From Streptomyces griseus (GTDB taxonomy: Bacteria; Bdellovibrionota; Bdellovibrionia; Bdellovibrionales; Bdellovibrionaceae), in the NCBI GenBank assembly GCA_943330705.2, contig CALQIT020000005.1, forward strand, positions 18,325-82,324: DNA of 64,000 nt, in the 5' to 3' direction. The translations under genes and the position numbers were made by a program. How positions within the stretch are numbered: position 1 is the stretch's first letter; every line of letters begins with the position of its first letter. Positions 8,546-16,871 of the stretch are shown here, piece after piece. Under the pieces are notes generated by a model. That model was not told the DNA's origin, ran no database searches, and saw nothing but the letters and a program-made list of their open reading frames with translations.

Positions 8546-9220
8546 ATGAAATTTCTATTCGTGATTGCATTTTTGTTTTTGACGCAGCTTCAAGCACAAG
8601 CGACGACAGCGTCCGCGCCGAAAATTTTCTTTGAGTACAGTGCGCTCTATGATTCAAACTGCGCCAACACTCCTGAGCGGAAAATTGAGCCAGAGTGGGT
8701 ACGGGAAGCCATAGACAGATCCCCCGACTTCAGCAAAATATGGGAAGTCTCGGGGCCTGTTTTATTTGGCAAAGTTTTTGAGCACTTTGCCAAAGGTTTT
8801 CAGCGAAAAGAAATCACCGCAACTCTGTCGGTTTGTCCGGCTTCTTCATATAGTAATCCACTCGTGCTTAATGTAACGCGATTTTTAAAATCCTATATGG
8901 GCTCTAAGCCAGTCCGCTCTGATGATTCATTTGCGGATTTGGTTTTTCATGAACTGCTGCACTCCTGGCTTGTTGAAAATGTGGATTTCCCAACCCCTTT
9001 GTTCGATAAATACAAAAACGAGGAGCGCGTCGTTCGCAATCATCTGCATCTTATGGCGATGCAAAAGTTTATATATACCGAGCTAAATCGAAATGACTTA
9101 GTCCTTATGATCGATAGGCAATACAGCACCATGCTAGGTCCTGCTTACCCCCGCGCATGGGAAATTGTGTCTAAGATCGAAGGCTACGAAGCCTTTATCG
9201 CAGAAATTAAAAAGAAGTAA
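8546..9220 (+). CDS. Exported putative zinc metallopeptidase (HELLH motif)
   Basis: 224-residue protein with a clear signal peptide (MKFLFVIAFLFLTQLQAQA). Near residues 135-140 FADLVFHELLHSWLVEN contains HExxH, the zinc-binding and catalytic motif of gluzincin/metzincin peptidases; a downstream Glu or His as third ligand is plausible (EERVVRNHLHLMAM) but not certain. I do not recognise the family. It follows the SPFH gene by 8 nt with AAGGAG before the ATG, so the two are probably one operon. Confidence 0.6.
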   Translation: MKFLFVIAFLFLTQLQAQATTASAPKIFFEYSALYDSNCANTPERKIEPEWVREAIDRSPDFSKIWEVSGPVLFGKVFEHFAKGFQRKEITATLSVCPASSYSNPLVLNVTRFLKSYMGSKPVRSDDSFADLVFHELLHSWLVENVDFPTPLFDKYKNEERVVRNHLHLMAMQKFIYTELNRNDLVLMIDRQYSTMLGPAYPRAWEIVSKIEGYEAFIAEIKKK

Positions 9221-9254
9221 GGCCCAGGCACATCACTTGCACTTTGATTCTTTG

Positions 9255-9325
9255 CAGTACTGCAGCCGACCCAGGCGGCCGTAGCGCCAGCTACCGCTGC
9301 TAGCTGTGGGCTTTTTTGCCGCCTG
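9255..9325. terminator. Multi-hairpin region with a T-run after the HELLH gene
   Basis: GCAGTACTGC (9255-9264) is a perfect 10-bp palindrome; CAGGCGGC (9272-9279) pairs with GCCGCCTG (9318-9325); between them GTAGC-GCCA-GCTAC makes a small hairpin, and a T6 run sits at 9312-9317. It lies between convergent genes. A terminator is the simplest reading; a structured small RNA is possible. Confidence 0.45.
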
Positions 9326-9333
9326 AAGGAATT

Positions 9334-9888
9334 CTATGACCTTTTTCCTTTGTAACGATCAGCTCCCAACACCAGCTGCTCGATGATTTCAGTTTCAGAA
9401 TTACCAGTTGCTTCTTTTAGTTGCCTTAGCTTTTCTACCACCGCTGGAATAAAACGAAAGGTCTTCATCATTTTTTTGTTTTGTTCAGTCTTAGTTCTCT
9501 GATCCTTCAGCTGAAGAAACATCCAGGTCCTGATCTTCCGGTAAGGAATATTGAAGAAGTCCTTCCCAATCTCTTGCTTGTTGGCTAAGGCCTCGGCAAC
9601 TTCTCGTAATTCATTATTTTTTTGCCCTTCAAATATAAAAGCACGGGGCAGCCTGGCCACGGCAGCAGGTAAAACTTCAAGAATTCGGGGCTCAACCATT
9701 TGTCCAGCCCAGATGGCATCCTGTACTCGAACTTTTGGCAGATAGTATTTTGTAAAATCTGCGTTTGCTCTTAAGAATCCCTTTTTGACAAAAAAAGCCA
9801 TAGCTCTTAAGTAACGAATATCCGTTCTTCGTTTGTCATCTAGCTCTTTGGCTTTCTTTATTTTAGCAAGTATTTCGTTTCGATTCAT
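9334..9888 (-). CDS. Hypothetical protein with RHH-like C-terminus
   Basis: 184 residues, Lys/Arg-rich, no signal peptide or membrane segment, so cytoplasmic. I do not recognise the N-terminal two thirds. The C-terminal stretch TFRFIPAVVEKLRQLKEATG followed by NSETEIIEQLVLGADRY has the strand-helix-helix pattern of RHH DNA-binding domains. ATG at 9888 with GAGGA upstream. It follows the frameshifted gene (stop 9896-9898) by 7 nt on the same strand, so the two were one operon; the set-up resembles a toxin-antitoxin pair but no toxin fold is recognised. Confidence 0.6.
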   Translation of the reverse strand: MNRNEILAKIKKAKELDDKRRTDIRYLRAMAFFVKKGFLRANADFTKYYLPKVRVQDAIWAGQMVEPRILEVLPAAVARLPRAFIFEGQKNNELREVAEALANKQEIGKDFFNIPYRKIRTWMFLQLKDQRTKTEQNKKMMKTFRFIPAVVEKLRQLKEATGNSETEIIEQLVLGADRYKGKRS

Positions 9889-9895
9889 ATTTTCC

Positions 9896-10161
9896 TCACG
9901 CAAAGTCCTCGAGGCGCCCTCCTGCTGCAATAATTCTTTTCGTCAAATTGGGGTATTGATCGGAGGTGATAGCTTGCCTGATAAGTTGCAGATTTTTTTT
10001 AGGTGCTTTCACAGCCTTACTTACAAGTGCCGACTCTGGATCAATTATTACGACCTCGATGAACGGCGTAGTGGTAAGACGCCGTCCTTTCGACGGAGTC
10101 CATTTTCGCTTTCGACCTCATCATTTAGCTTGTTAAAAATCTCAGTTAGAATTTCTCTCAT
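9896..10161 (-). pseudogene. Frameshifted small gene upstream of the RHH-like gene
   Basis: From ATG at 10161 the frame reads MREILTEIFNKLNDEVESEN and stops after 37 codons. Another minus-strand frame stays open across the same region and continues RRLTTTPFIEVVIID to GGRLEDFA and a TGA at 9896-9898, but has no start codon of its own. Total length 266 nt (not a multiple of 3) fits a single frameshift near 10105-10120. The restored product would be about 88 residues. Family not recognised. A programmed frameshift is not excluded, but no slippery heptamer is evident. Confidence 0.6.
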
Positions 10162-10208
10162 AGTATCAGAATAGCAAGATCAGCGGTCATTTGCAATATT
10201 AATGTATG

Positions 10209-10236
10209 TACTGTAATAATATGAATAATTACAGTA
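10209..10236. promoter_or_regulatory. Palindromic operator between divergent small genes
   Basis: TACTGTAAT (10209-10217) and ATTACAGTA (10228-10236) form a perfect 9-bp inverted repeat with a 10-bp spacer. It lies between the frameshifted gene (start 10161, minus) and the small plus-strand ORF, whose ATG (10221) is within the spacer. Likely an autoregulatory site for the divergent pair. Confidence 0.6.
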
Positions 10237-10475
10237 TCTTACGGATAACTATTTACTTGCTCAAAAACGGAGCTAAATCGCTAGCAGGTTTGCCATATGC
10301 AACAGCGCACGAGTTGTTACAGAAATTGGAAAAAATGGACCTCGTGCAGAAGATCAAGAAGCGAGAACTCGAATCGCTTCTTGAGAAAGTTTTAAGCCTT
10401 GTTTCGAAAAGTGACCGAGAAAAATACTATCGACAACGTCGTCGTCCACGTCGAACAGGTTGTCGGGTGGCTTGA
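10221..10475 (+). CDS. Small hypothetical protein running into the repeat
   Basis: 84 residues (89 from ATG 10206). The N-terminal half (ILRITIYLLKNG, then YATAHELLQKLEKMDLVQKI) resembles a small winged-helix or antitoxin-like helical domain; the middle is Lys/Glu-rich. The last codons (about residues 77-84, TGCRVA) are read through the duplicated hutH tail in a different frame from hutH, so the original C-terminus was probably lost at the segment boundary. No convincing ribosome site; possibly not expressed. Confidence 0.4.
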   Translation: MNNYSILRITIYLLKNGAKSLAGLPYATAHELLQKLEKMDLVQKIKKRELESLLEKVLSLVSKSDREKYYRQRRRPRRTGCRVA

Positions 10476-10482
10476 GTTCTAG
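10449..10482 (+). repeat. Direct repeat copy 2 (orphan hutH 3' end)
   Basis: Matches the last 34 bp of hutH (5571-5604) at 33 of 34 positions, including GAGTTCTAG with the stop codon, but no hutH sequence precedes it. It marks the right boundary of the accessory segment. Confidence 0.85.
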
Positions 10483-10508
10483 AAGTTTTTACTTCACGCT
10501 AGCAAAAA

Positions 10509-11990
10509 TTACTGGCAGTTGAATCCCCAATTATTATTGGGGGCCGAGGGCGTATTCGGAAAGAGGGGTTTGCATGGGTGTGCCCACTGCTCGACGCAAA
10601 AAGGTGTGGTTGCCGTATTGGCGAACCAACGAAATTGTCCGGCGGTTGCGTAGCCTGCTTCCATGGGTCTGAGCCAGCGGCCGGTCGCAATGTGGGTTAG
10701 TCCAACGTTAAAAATCTGTTGTCCAGAAATTTCATTTGGCAATGGTTTGGGAATGATAGTTTTTAATTCAGAGGAAACAGCAAGCAAGAGAGACTCTTTT
10801 TCAAGATCGTTAAAAATTGTAATCGCAGGATCACCAATCATATGCCAACCAACACCTGACGGGACGCCCTCTTTGGCTTCCAAAGCCATATTTCGTGGCT
10901 CCATACATGAGTAATACTGGCGAAACGGCGCAACCGGGGGTCCTTCAGTGCCAATTATTCGTGTTTTTCCAACTGCCGTAATCAGAGGCGCAAGATTTGC
11001 CGCATTTGGATTTGAAGGGTAAGGAGGATACGGCACAAAGGGTTGTCCAGGCACAGTTGCAGTAGCTGGTATAAATTGAATGCGATCAAAAGCTCCAATG
11101 GCACCAGGAGCACTTCCGAAGTCTTTGTAGCCTGCGGCTGTCCGGTTGCGAATTACAACTTCGGCAGCGGTTGAATTGCTTCCTTGCAGTTGCTGGGCAA
11201 TGCGCAGCGGGTCGGGTGCGGTTCTGCCATCTTGAAGTTTACGTAGGTCAGGGGTGATTTTTCCCTTGGCTTTTTCGCTTTCGTCTTGCGAAAGCATATA
11301 GTTGTAACGAATTGGTGTTGGACCAGTCGGTGCAAACATTTTTACTTGTTGGGAGCCAAAGTTAAATGCCCACCAATCTTGCTTGCCCTTTGGTTGAATG
11401 AAAAGCCAATCACCAAGGATTTTTGTTTGGCCGGCCTCTGAAATATTAAATAGTTTATTGAAGCTGATGCGGTATGAAACAACTCCTTTGTTATCGATCA
11501 TGCGTCGGCCAATGGCGGGAATCTCTTTTATTTTCCAGGTCGGTCCGAAATCTAAGCTGGCATTGGTTTGCGATTCATTTAATGGAATCGAATGAATCTC
11601 GCTTTTCACCATGCGCATGGGAATGCTGACGACAATTTCAACAATCTCGGTTGAAGCTGTTATCAAATTTTTATGAAAGCCATCGCCAATGATGCTTTCT
11701 AGTTTCCACTTGTTGGGATCCGTGCCGCCAAAAAGCAGGGTGGTATCGATACTTGCATCATAATTTACTGAATTAACTGAAACGATTTCCTCTGTAGCCT
11801 GGGGTTGTCGAGGAGTTTGTGAGAATGCAATATCCTGATCGATTATGATGTTTAAGTCATTTGCAGCAATCATCGCCTGGGGGCCGGCTTCAATTGCTGT
11901 CAAACTTTGGCCATCTTGATTGAAGTACCAAGCTGATGCCCCGATAAAGAATAAACCCAGACCAGCAATGGCAAAACGAGACTTCTTCAT
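10509..11990 (-). CDS. Exported hypothetical protein
   Basis: 493 residues from ATG 11990 (AAGGGGAAA upstream). An N-terminal hydrophobic stretch RFAIAGLGLFFIGASAWYF makes a signal peptide or anchor; the rest is soluble, with a Pro/Asn-rich section (PGQPFVPYPPYPSNPN) near residues 325-340 and Cys residues clustered towards the C-terminus (YYSCMEPRN, CVEQWAHPCK, final CQ), consistent with periplasmic disulphides. It contains PSGVGWHMIGDPAI, which I cannot assign to a family. It lies between the orphan hutH tail and divergently transcribed hutU. Confidence 0.7.
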   Translation of the reverse strand: MKKSRFAIAGLGLFFIGASAWYFNQDGQSLTAIEAGPQAMIAANDLNIIIDQDIAFSQTPRQPQATEEIVSVNSVNYDASIDTTLLFGGTDPNKWKLESIIGDGFHKNLITASTEIVEIVVSIPMRMVKSEIHSIPLNESQTNASLDFGPTWKIKEIPAIGRRMIDNKGVVSYRISFNKLFNISEAGQTKILGDWLFIQPKGKQDWWAFNFGSQQVKMFAPTGPTPIRYNYMLSQDESEKAKGKITPDLRKLQDGRTAPDPLRIAQQLQGSNSTAAEVVIRNRTAAGYKDFGSAPGAIGAFDRIQFIPATATVPGQPFVPYPPYPSNPNAANLAPLITAVGKTRIIGTEGPPVAPFRQYYSCMEPRNMALEAKEGVPSGVGWHMIGDPAITIFNDLEKESLLLAVSSELKTIIPKPLPNEISGQQIFNVGLTHIATGRWLRPMEAGYATAGQFRWFANTATTPFCVEQWAHPCKPLFPNTPSAPNNNWGFNCQ

Positions 11991-12132
11991 AGGATTTCCC
12001 CTTTGTATTAGTTTTTCATAGGGTTTCAAAGTTCGCAAGACCGGCTCTTAAGCGCCGCTTCATGATTATATAGGGACAGGCCCAAAGTCTTGTGGCAACT
12101 TCTTTGACTACACATAAGGCCTAGGAGAAAAC

Positions 12133-13785
12133 ATGTCAGGTCCACGCATTGTTCGAGCCCCAATTGGAAATCAGCTTTCATGCAAAGGCTGGGTGCAAGA
12201 AGCGGCTTTTAGAATGATTCAAAATAATTTGGACCCCGCCGTAGCAGAACATCCAGAGCAACTGATCGTCTATGGTGGGATCGGAAAAGCCGCCAGAAAT
12301 TGGCAGTGCTTTGACAAGATTCTATCGGCCCTGAAAACCTTGGAGAACAACGAAACTCTTTTAATTCAATCCGGAAAGCCAATAGGTATCGTTCGCACCC
12401 ACGAGGACGCGCCGCGGGTCTTGCTGGCAAATTCAAATCTGGTACCAAAATGGGCAACCTGGGAGCACTTTCACGAGCTTGATAAAAAGGGCTTGATGAT
12501 GTTTGGTCAAATGACCGCAGGTTCTTGGATCTATATTGGCACGCAGGGTATCGTGCAGGGGACCTACGAAACTTTTATTGAGCTAGGTCGCCAGCATTTC
12601 GGGGGTTCGTTAAAAGGAAAAATTATTTTGACTGCCGGATTGGGCGGAATGGGTGGGGCCCAACCTTTGGCAGGAGTCTTTGCCGGTGCGGTTGTTTTGG
12701 CGGTCGATGTTGATGCGACAAGAATTCAAAAACGTCTTCAGACTAATTACATTGATGAGGTTGCAGATAATATTGATGATGCGATTTCGCGGGCCCGTCA
12801 CTATGCAGGGAAAGGTGAAGCCAAATCCATTGCCCTTGCCGGAAATATGGCAACTGTAATTCAGCAGATGTTAGAAAAAGAATTCATACCCGATGTCCTG
12901 ACTGATCAAACTTCAGCCCACGATCCTTTGATCGGATATATTCCCGAAGGATACACTGTGACCTCAGCCAAAGCGTTTCGTGAAAAGGACCAAAAATCCT
13001 ATTTGGCGAAGGTTTCCGAAAGCATAGTTAAGCACGTGCGTGGCATGCTGGAAATGAAAAGACGGGGAGCAATAACTTTTGACTATGGCAATAATATTCG
13101 GGCCCAGGCTTTTGAGGGCGGGGTTAAAGATGCATTTGATTTTCCCGGATTTGTACCGGCCTATATTCGCCCTCTTTTTTGCAAGGGCAGTGGACCTTTT
13201 CGTTGGGTTGCTTTGTCTGGCGATCCGGCCGATATCCAAGTCACTGACGATGCTCTTCGTGAAATTTTTCCGCATAAAAAACATCTTTTGCAATGGCTGG
13301 ATATGGCCGAAAAACGAATTGCTTTTCAAGGTTTGCCGGCACGAATCTGCTGGCTTGAATATGGAGAAAGGGCAAAGGCCGGATTGCTTTTTAATGATCT
13401 TGTACGCAGCGGAAAAGTAAAGGCGCCACTGGTTATTGGTCGAGATCATTTGGATTGTGGCAGTGTCGCTTCACCAAATCGTGAGACCGAAGCCATGAAG
13501 GATGGCTCGGATGCGGTATCTGATTGGCCGCTCTTAAATGGCATGGTAAATGTAGCTTGTGGGGCTTCGTGGGTTAGCCTTCATCATGGGGGCGGAGTTG
13601 GAATGGGATATAGTCAGCATTCAGGACAAGTGATTGTGGCCGATGGCACAGAGGCCGCTGCCCGTCGCTTAGAGCGAGTCCTGACCGCAGACCCAGCGAT
13701 GGGGGTGTTTCGCCATGTTGATGCTGGATACGACGAAGCAAAACAAATCGCCATTCAGCGGGGAGTAAAGAGCCTTTGGCTATAA
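12133..13785 (+). CDS. hutU: Urocanate hydratase (urocanase)
   Basis: Second step of histidine degradation: urocanate to 4-imidazolone-5-propionate, using tightly bound NAD+. The 550-residue protein covers the whole family: [11 protein letters not shown] near the start, the NAD-binding glycine-rich [27 protein letters not shown], the catalytic-region [16 protein letters not shown], and [19 protein letters not shown]. Start ATG with TAGGAGA upstream. Its last codons and stop lie in the first copy of a 24-bp tandem duplication. Separated from hutH by the accessory segment and one minus-strand gene. Confidence 0.97.
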   Translation: MSGPRIVRAPIGNQLSCKGWVQEAAFRMIQNNLDPAVAEHPEQLIVYGGIGKAARNWQCFDKILSALKTLENNETLLIQSGKPIGIVRTHEDAPRVLLANSNLVPKWATWEHFHELDKKGLMMFGQMTAGSWIYIGTQGIVQGTYETFIELGRQHFGGSLKGKIILTAGLGGMGGAQPLAGVFAGAVVLAVDVDATRIQKRLQTNYIDEVADNIDDAISRARHYAGKGEAKSIALAGNMATVIQQMLEKEFIPDVLTDQTSAHDPLIGYIPEGYTVTSAKAFREKDQKSYLAKVSESIVKHVRGMLEMKRRGAITFDYGNNIRAQAFEGGVKDAFDFPGFVPAYIRPLFCKGSGPFRWVALSGDPADIQVTDDALREIFPHKKHLLQWLDMAEKRIAFQGLPARICWLEYGERAKAGLLFNDLVRSGKVKAPLVIGRDHLDCGSVASPNRETEAMKDGSDAVSDWPLLNGMVNVACGASWVSLHHGGGVGMGYSQHSGQVIVADGTEAAARRLERVLTADPAMGVFRHVDAGYDEAKQIAIQRGVKSLWL

Positions 13786-13809
13786 GGAGTAAAGAGCCTT
13801 TGGCTATAA
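13762..13809 (+). repeat. 24-bp perfect tandem duplication at the hutU end
   Basis: A 24-bp unit beginning GGAGTAAAGAGCC and ending GGCTATAA occurs twice in a row (13762-13785, 13786-13809). The first copy carries the hutU stop; the second provides an AAGGAG ribosome site and the TTG start of the next gene. 24 is a multiple of 3, so frames are preserved. Confidence 0.9.
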
Positions 13810-15374
13810 CTAGAAAACAAATTCTGTATATTGCCGGCACGATTTCAATCTTAATTTTGTTTCATGTTTTTAGAATCGATCTCAAGAGCATTCATCATGA
13901 TGAGTCCATAAATGGATGGTTTCTTTTGCAGATGGGTCGAGAACATTTTTATCGCTATGATCCTAGCAATTATCACGGACCTTTCTTTTTCTACTTTGCT
14001 AAAATAATAGAGACAATTTTTGGTGCAAATTATCTTAGCTTGCGAATTTCCGCAGCCATATTTTCGGTGATGACTTGGTCTATGGTGCTCAGTTGGGGCG
14101 TCTATCGGAAGTCATCGTTGCAGTTCTTTGCGCTGATTGCAGGACTTGGTCCTGCTGTTCTTTTTTTTGGCCGCAGTGGAATTCACGAATCAACCTTTGT
14201 GTTTTTTCAGGTGATGGTGATGATTGGATTTTTAGAGTGGCGAAAATTTGGCAATACCAAGGGTATCGTGATTATTTGTTATGGCCTAATTGGGGCAAGC
14301 CTGAATAAAGAGACCTTCGTCCTTGGTGTCGTTGCTGCGTTGGTCGGTTTTGTTTTTTCCATGGATTGGAAGCTTAATGATCACCCAGCGAATCATTTAG
14401 AAGATGGGTCCAACATTAGCTTGAAAGGCAGTTTCAAAAGCAGTTTCAAAAATAATTTCAAGTGGATTGAAGATTTTAAAACACTGTCATGGTCCGTGCA
14501 CGGACCGATACTGATTTTTCTGTACTTGGGATTTTTTTCGGGCTTTGGATACAATTGGAATGGAATTTTAGACTCCATCCGCGCTTTTTTACCATGGCTA
14601 AAAACAGGACAGGCTGGGGCAGGCCACGGTAAACCTTGGTTTTTTTGGTTGAGTACGATACAAAAAAATGAATATTTTATTTTTACAGCAGTTTTAGTCG
14701 CAATTTATTCTGTTTTCACCAGGCAAAGATTGCGACGTGGGCTGGCGGTGTTTGCTATTTTCAATCTATTGATTTACTCGGTGATTCCGTACAAAACAAT
14801 TTGGTGCTTACTTACTATTTCCTGGCCCTTCGTTTTTGTTTTTGGTCTTTTTATTGATCAGCTGACGTTGCCGGCCAGGAAAGTTGCAACTTTGGCAGTG
14901 GTTTTTACGCTAGTAGCATTGATAAATCTTTGGACTTTGCGAAGCATTTTGTTCGTCGCACCACTGAACTATGAACATAACTATGTCTATGTTCAAACCT
15001 TGCCGCAGATGAAGGAGTTGAATCAATTTATCCATGCCAAAAGTCGACTATTCCCGGGAAAAATTATAACTGCAGCGAAAGACGCCTGGCCCTTACCTTT
15101 CCTTTTTCACGATATCCCTTCTTATGTCTATCTGAATGAGACCCTGCAGGTTTTAGAAATGGATATGAAGGAAATTTTAGTTTTAGCAATTGATCAATCT
15201 TTGGCGACGAAGCCGCTCTACCAGCTTTATGCAGGTTGGCCGCAGAGAAGTTTTCATATTCGTGAGGCCCGCGAGCCCGTCATTATTTTCTTTAGGCCGG
15301 AATTTTTTCAGAATGATGAGACCTTGAATTCTAATATTTTTGAACCGCATCAGGCGCCGGATTTTTCCCAATAG
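13800..15374 (+). CDS. GT39-like membrane glycosyltransferase, TIGR03663-type
   Basis: Polytopic membrane protein, about 524 residues with ten or more hydrophobic segments. The first extramembrane loop has the acidic motif HHDESINGWFLLQMGREHF followed by YHGPFFFYFAK, matching the Asp-Glu catalytic loop of PMT/GT39-type, polyprenyl-phosphate-dependent glycosyltransferases and in particular the TIGR03663 group. It probably transfers a sugar to an envelope acceptor on the outer face of the inner membrane; substrate unknown. The TTG at 13800 is preferred (AAGGAG upstream); the in-frame TTG at 13776 lies inside the tandem duplication. Probably read through from hutU. Confidence 0.75.
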   Translation: MAITRKQILYIAGTISILILFHVFRIDLKSIHHDESINGWFLLQMGREHFYRYDPSNYHGPFFFYFAKIIETIFGANYLSLRISAAIFSVMTWSMVLSWGVYRKSSLQFFALIAGLGPAVLFFGRSGIHESTFVFFQVMVMIGFLEWRKFGNTKGIVIICYGLIGASLNKETFVLGVVAALVGFVFSMDWKLNDHPANHLEDGSNISLKGSFKSSFKNNFKWIEDFKTLSWSVHGPILIFLYLGFFSGFGYNWNGILDSIRAFLPWLKTGQAGAGHGKPWFFWLSTIQKNEYFIFTAVLVAIYSVFTRQRLRRGLAVFAIFNLLIYSVIPYKTIWCLLTISWPFVFVFGLFIDQLTLPARKVATLAVVFTLVALINLWTLRSILFVAPLNYEHNYVYVQTLPQMKELNQFIHAKSRLFPGKIITAAKDAWPLPFLFHDIPSYVYLNETLQVLEMDMKEILVLAIDQSLATKPLYQLYAGWPQRSFHIREAREPVIIFFRPEFFQNDETLNSNIFEPHQAPDFSQ

Positions 15375-15394
15375 GACGCGGCTTAGATAGCAAA

Positions 15395-15868
15395 TTAAGA
15401 GGATTTCTTTTTATTCAGGCAATCATTGACCACGTCAGCAAGCTCTTTGAAGTGATCCCGTTCGCGAAAAGTCAGTGGTCTGCTTCGATCGCCGGAAGCC
15501 CAATCCCTGAGGTACATTTTGAGTCGATATAATGGGCCCGCAATTCGGTTTGATATTATTAGTCCATAAATTAAAGTGACGATAAACGAACATAAGACTG
15601 TCACCCCAAAAATATAGTCCATAACCAAGCGCTGCTCTTGCAAAAAGGCAAAAAAGATATGATCGCTTGGCAGCTGCAGGCTTACACCTTTTTCTGCAAA
15701 GGCCTTGAAGAAGTAACAAACCGAAAGGTAGAAAATTGTGCTTACAACAAATGCAATACCTGCAGTGTAGGTGATAAACCAGATTTGAAATTTGGGTTCG
15801 ATCAGAAGCTTTTTACGAGAATAGAGCGGTGTATCTACATTTTCGTCGGCAATTTTCTGTTGTGACAT
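15395..15868 (-). CDS. Membrane protein with two TM segments and a HAMP-like linker
   Basis: 157 residues: cytoplasmic start (ENVDTPLYSRKKLLIEPKFQ), two membrane segments (FITYTAGIAFVVSTIFYLSV, ~30-50, and MDYIFGVTVLCSFIVTLIYG, ~83-103), then ISNRIAGPLYRLKMYLRDWA with the Pro and basic pattern of a HAMP domain, and a short helical end. It resembles the sensor half of a signalling protein without an output domain, a small form common in Bdellovibrionota. Role unknown. Convergent with the glycosyltransferase gene. Confidence 0.65.
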   Translation of the reverse strand: MSQQKIADENVDTPLYSRKKLLIEPKFQIWFITYTAGIAFVVSTIFYLSVCYFFKAFAEKGVSLQLPSDHIFFAFLQEQRLVMDYIFGVTVLCSFIVTLIYGLIISNRIAGPLYRLKMYLRDWASGDRSRPLTFRERDHFKELADVVNDCLNKKKSS

Positions 15869-15958
15869 AGACTCAAGTTAAACAAAAAAAATGATCGAAC
15901 CCAAGTACTTCTTGGAAGCTGGACTTATGTCGACGTGTGGATTTCTGAATACGAGGGG

Positions 15959-16696
15959 CTATTTCTGCAATTCGGCACGCAGCTCCATCCAAATATCAAA
16001 ATATTTCCAGGCCGCCGGTGCCGTTGGCTCCTGAATATGGTCAGGTCGAAGCTTAAGATCTCCGGTAGCTAGCAGTACTTCTTTCACGGCCGGATTTTGT
16101 AATACTTTTTGTAGCATTGCTGCCTGAATAACTTGATAGAAGTCTCCGCGACCTAAAAATCGGTACTCCATTTGTTTATTTTCAAAGGTAACCCAGTCAA
16201 TACCCAGGACTTTCATATTTTCTTCACCCAATTTTCCGGCACTTTTAGCCTCAAAGGCTGTCATCTGGCCAACTTCCTGGCGTGAGAATTTCCAAATGAC
16301 ATTTTTTGCAGTGGCGCGCGGATCGGATGGCCCTTCGGGATACTTCATCATTTGCCAAAAACCCTCAAGGCTAGCGTACTTCGTGCCGGAATAAACAAAA
16401 GGTGTTGCTGCAAAATTTGAAAGAAGCCCAAGCTCATTTCTTTTTGAAAGGATGACTTCCCCAGGACCAGCTTCTTGCGGAAGGACCTCCCACTTAGGGG
16501 CGCCCTCTTTAGCTACGGCTGTCCACCAATGGTCTGGGTATCTTTTTGGGTCTGGGTTTCCAGCTGATTGGTAACTGTTGATTTGCCTGTTCGCAGTTGT
16601 CGAAAAAGCCGACGTGGCACAAGCGGAACTGGTACAAGCAAAAGTGGCAAGGCTTGAAACCGCAAGTATTGTCAGGACTATGGTTTGTATTTTCAT
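15959..16696 (-). CDS. Exported NADAR-domain (YbiA-like) protein
   Basis: 245 residues with a signal sequence (MKIQTIVLTILAVSSLATFA followed by CTSSAC, possible lipobox). The mature part carries the NADAR/DUF1768 signature: ELGLLSNFAATPFVYSGTKY, ASLEGFWQMMKYPEG, then WVTFENKQMEYRFLGRGDFY and VLLATGDLKLRPD. Known NADAR proteins are cytoplasmic N-glycosidases acting on riboflavin intermediates or on ADP-ribosylated nucleic acid; an exported one is unusual and suggests a target outside the cytoplasm. ATG 16696. Single gene between divergent and convergent neighbours. Confidence 0.75.
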   Translation of the reverse strand: MKIQTIVLTILAVSSLATFACTSSACATSAFSTTANRQINSYQSAGNPDPKRYPDHWWTAVAKEGAPKWEVLPQEAGPGEVILSKRNELGLLSNFAATPFVYSGTKYASLEGFWQMMKYPEGPSDPRATAKNVIWKFSRQEVGQMTAFEAKSAGKLGEENMKVLGIDWVTFENKQMEYRFLGRGDFYQVIQAAMLQKVLQNPAVKEVLLATGDLKLRPDHIQEPTAPAAWKYFDIWMELRAELQK

Positions 16697-16770
16697 TTAA
16701 ATCCCCCCGGCCGTTTTCTAACGATTGTTCAGCTTATTTGCAAGTCTATACTTTCTCAAGGAGGTGTTAA

Positions 16771-16824
16771 ATGGACTTACCCTCAATGAAAAGCCGGTAT
16801 AAAATGGAGTTCGCGGGCCAGTGA
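16771..16824 (+). CDS. Possible 17-codon leader ORF with a perfect ribosome site
   Basis: ATG at 16771 sits 6 nt after AAGGAGGTG, the strongest Shine-Dalgarno match in the region, and reads MDLPSMKSRYKMEFAGQ then TGA. It lies just upstream of the SH3-like protein gene, whose own start lacks a good ribosome site, so it may act as a leader or coupling ORF. No homology can be judged at this length. Confidence 0.35.
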   Translation: MDLPSMKSRYKMEFAGQ

Positions 16825-16871
16825 ATTAGAAACAGCGGGAGTCTGATCTGTTTTCAAAGCCAAATATTTTC

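Larger units (their letters stand above)
5605..10448. mobile_element. Candidate genomic insertion behind hutH, bracketed by direct repeats
   Basis: Between the two copies of the hutH tail lie a BrnT/BrnA-type pair, an SPFH protein gene, an exported HELLH-protein gene, a frameshifted gene with its partner, and a small divergent ORF. Insertion into a gene 3' end with target duplication is typical of site-specific integrative elements, but no integrase or transposase is present, so the mechanism is unknown. The gene-proximal copy would be the one supplied by the element. Confidence 0.45.
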
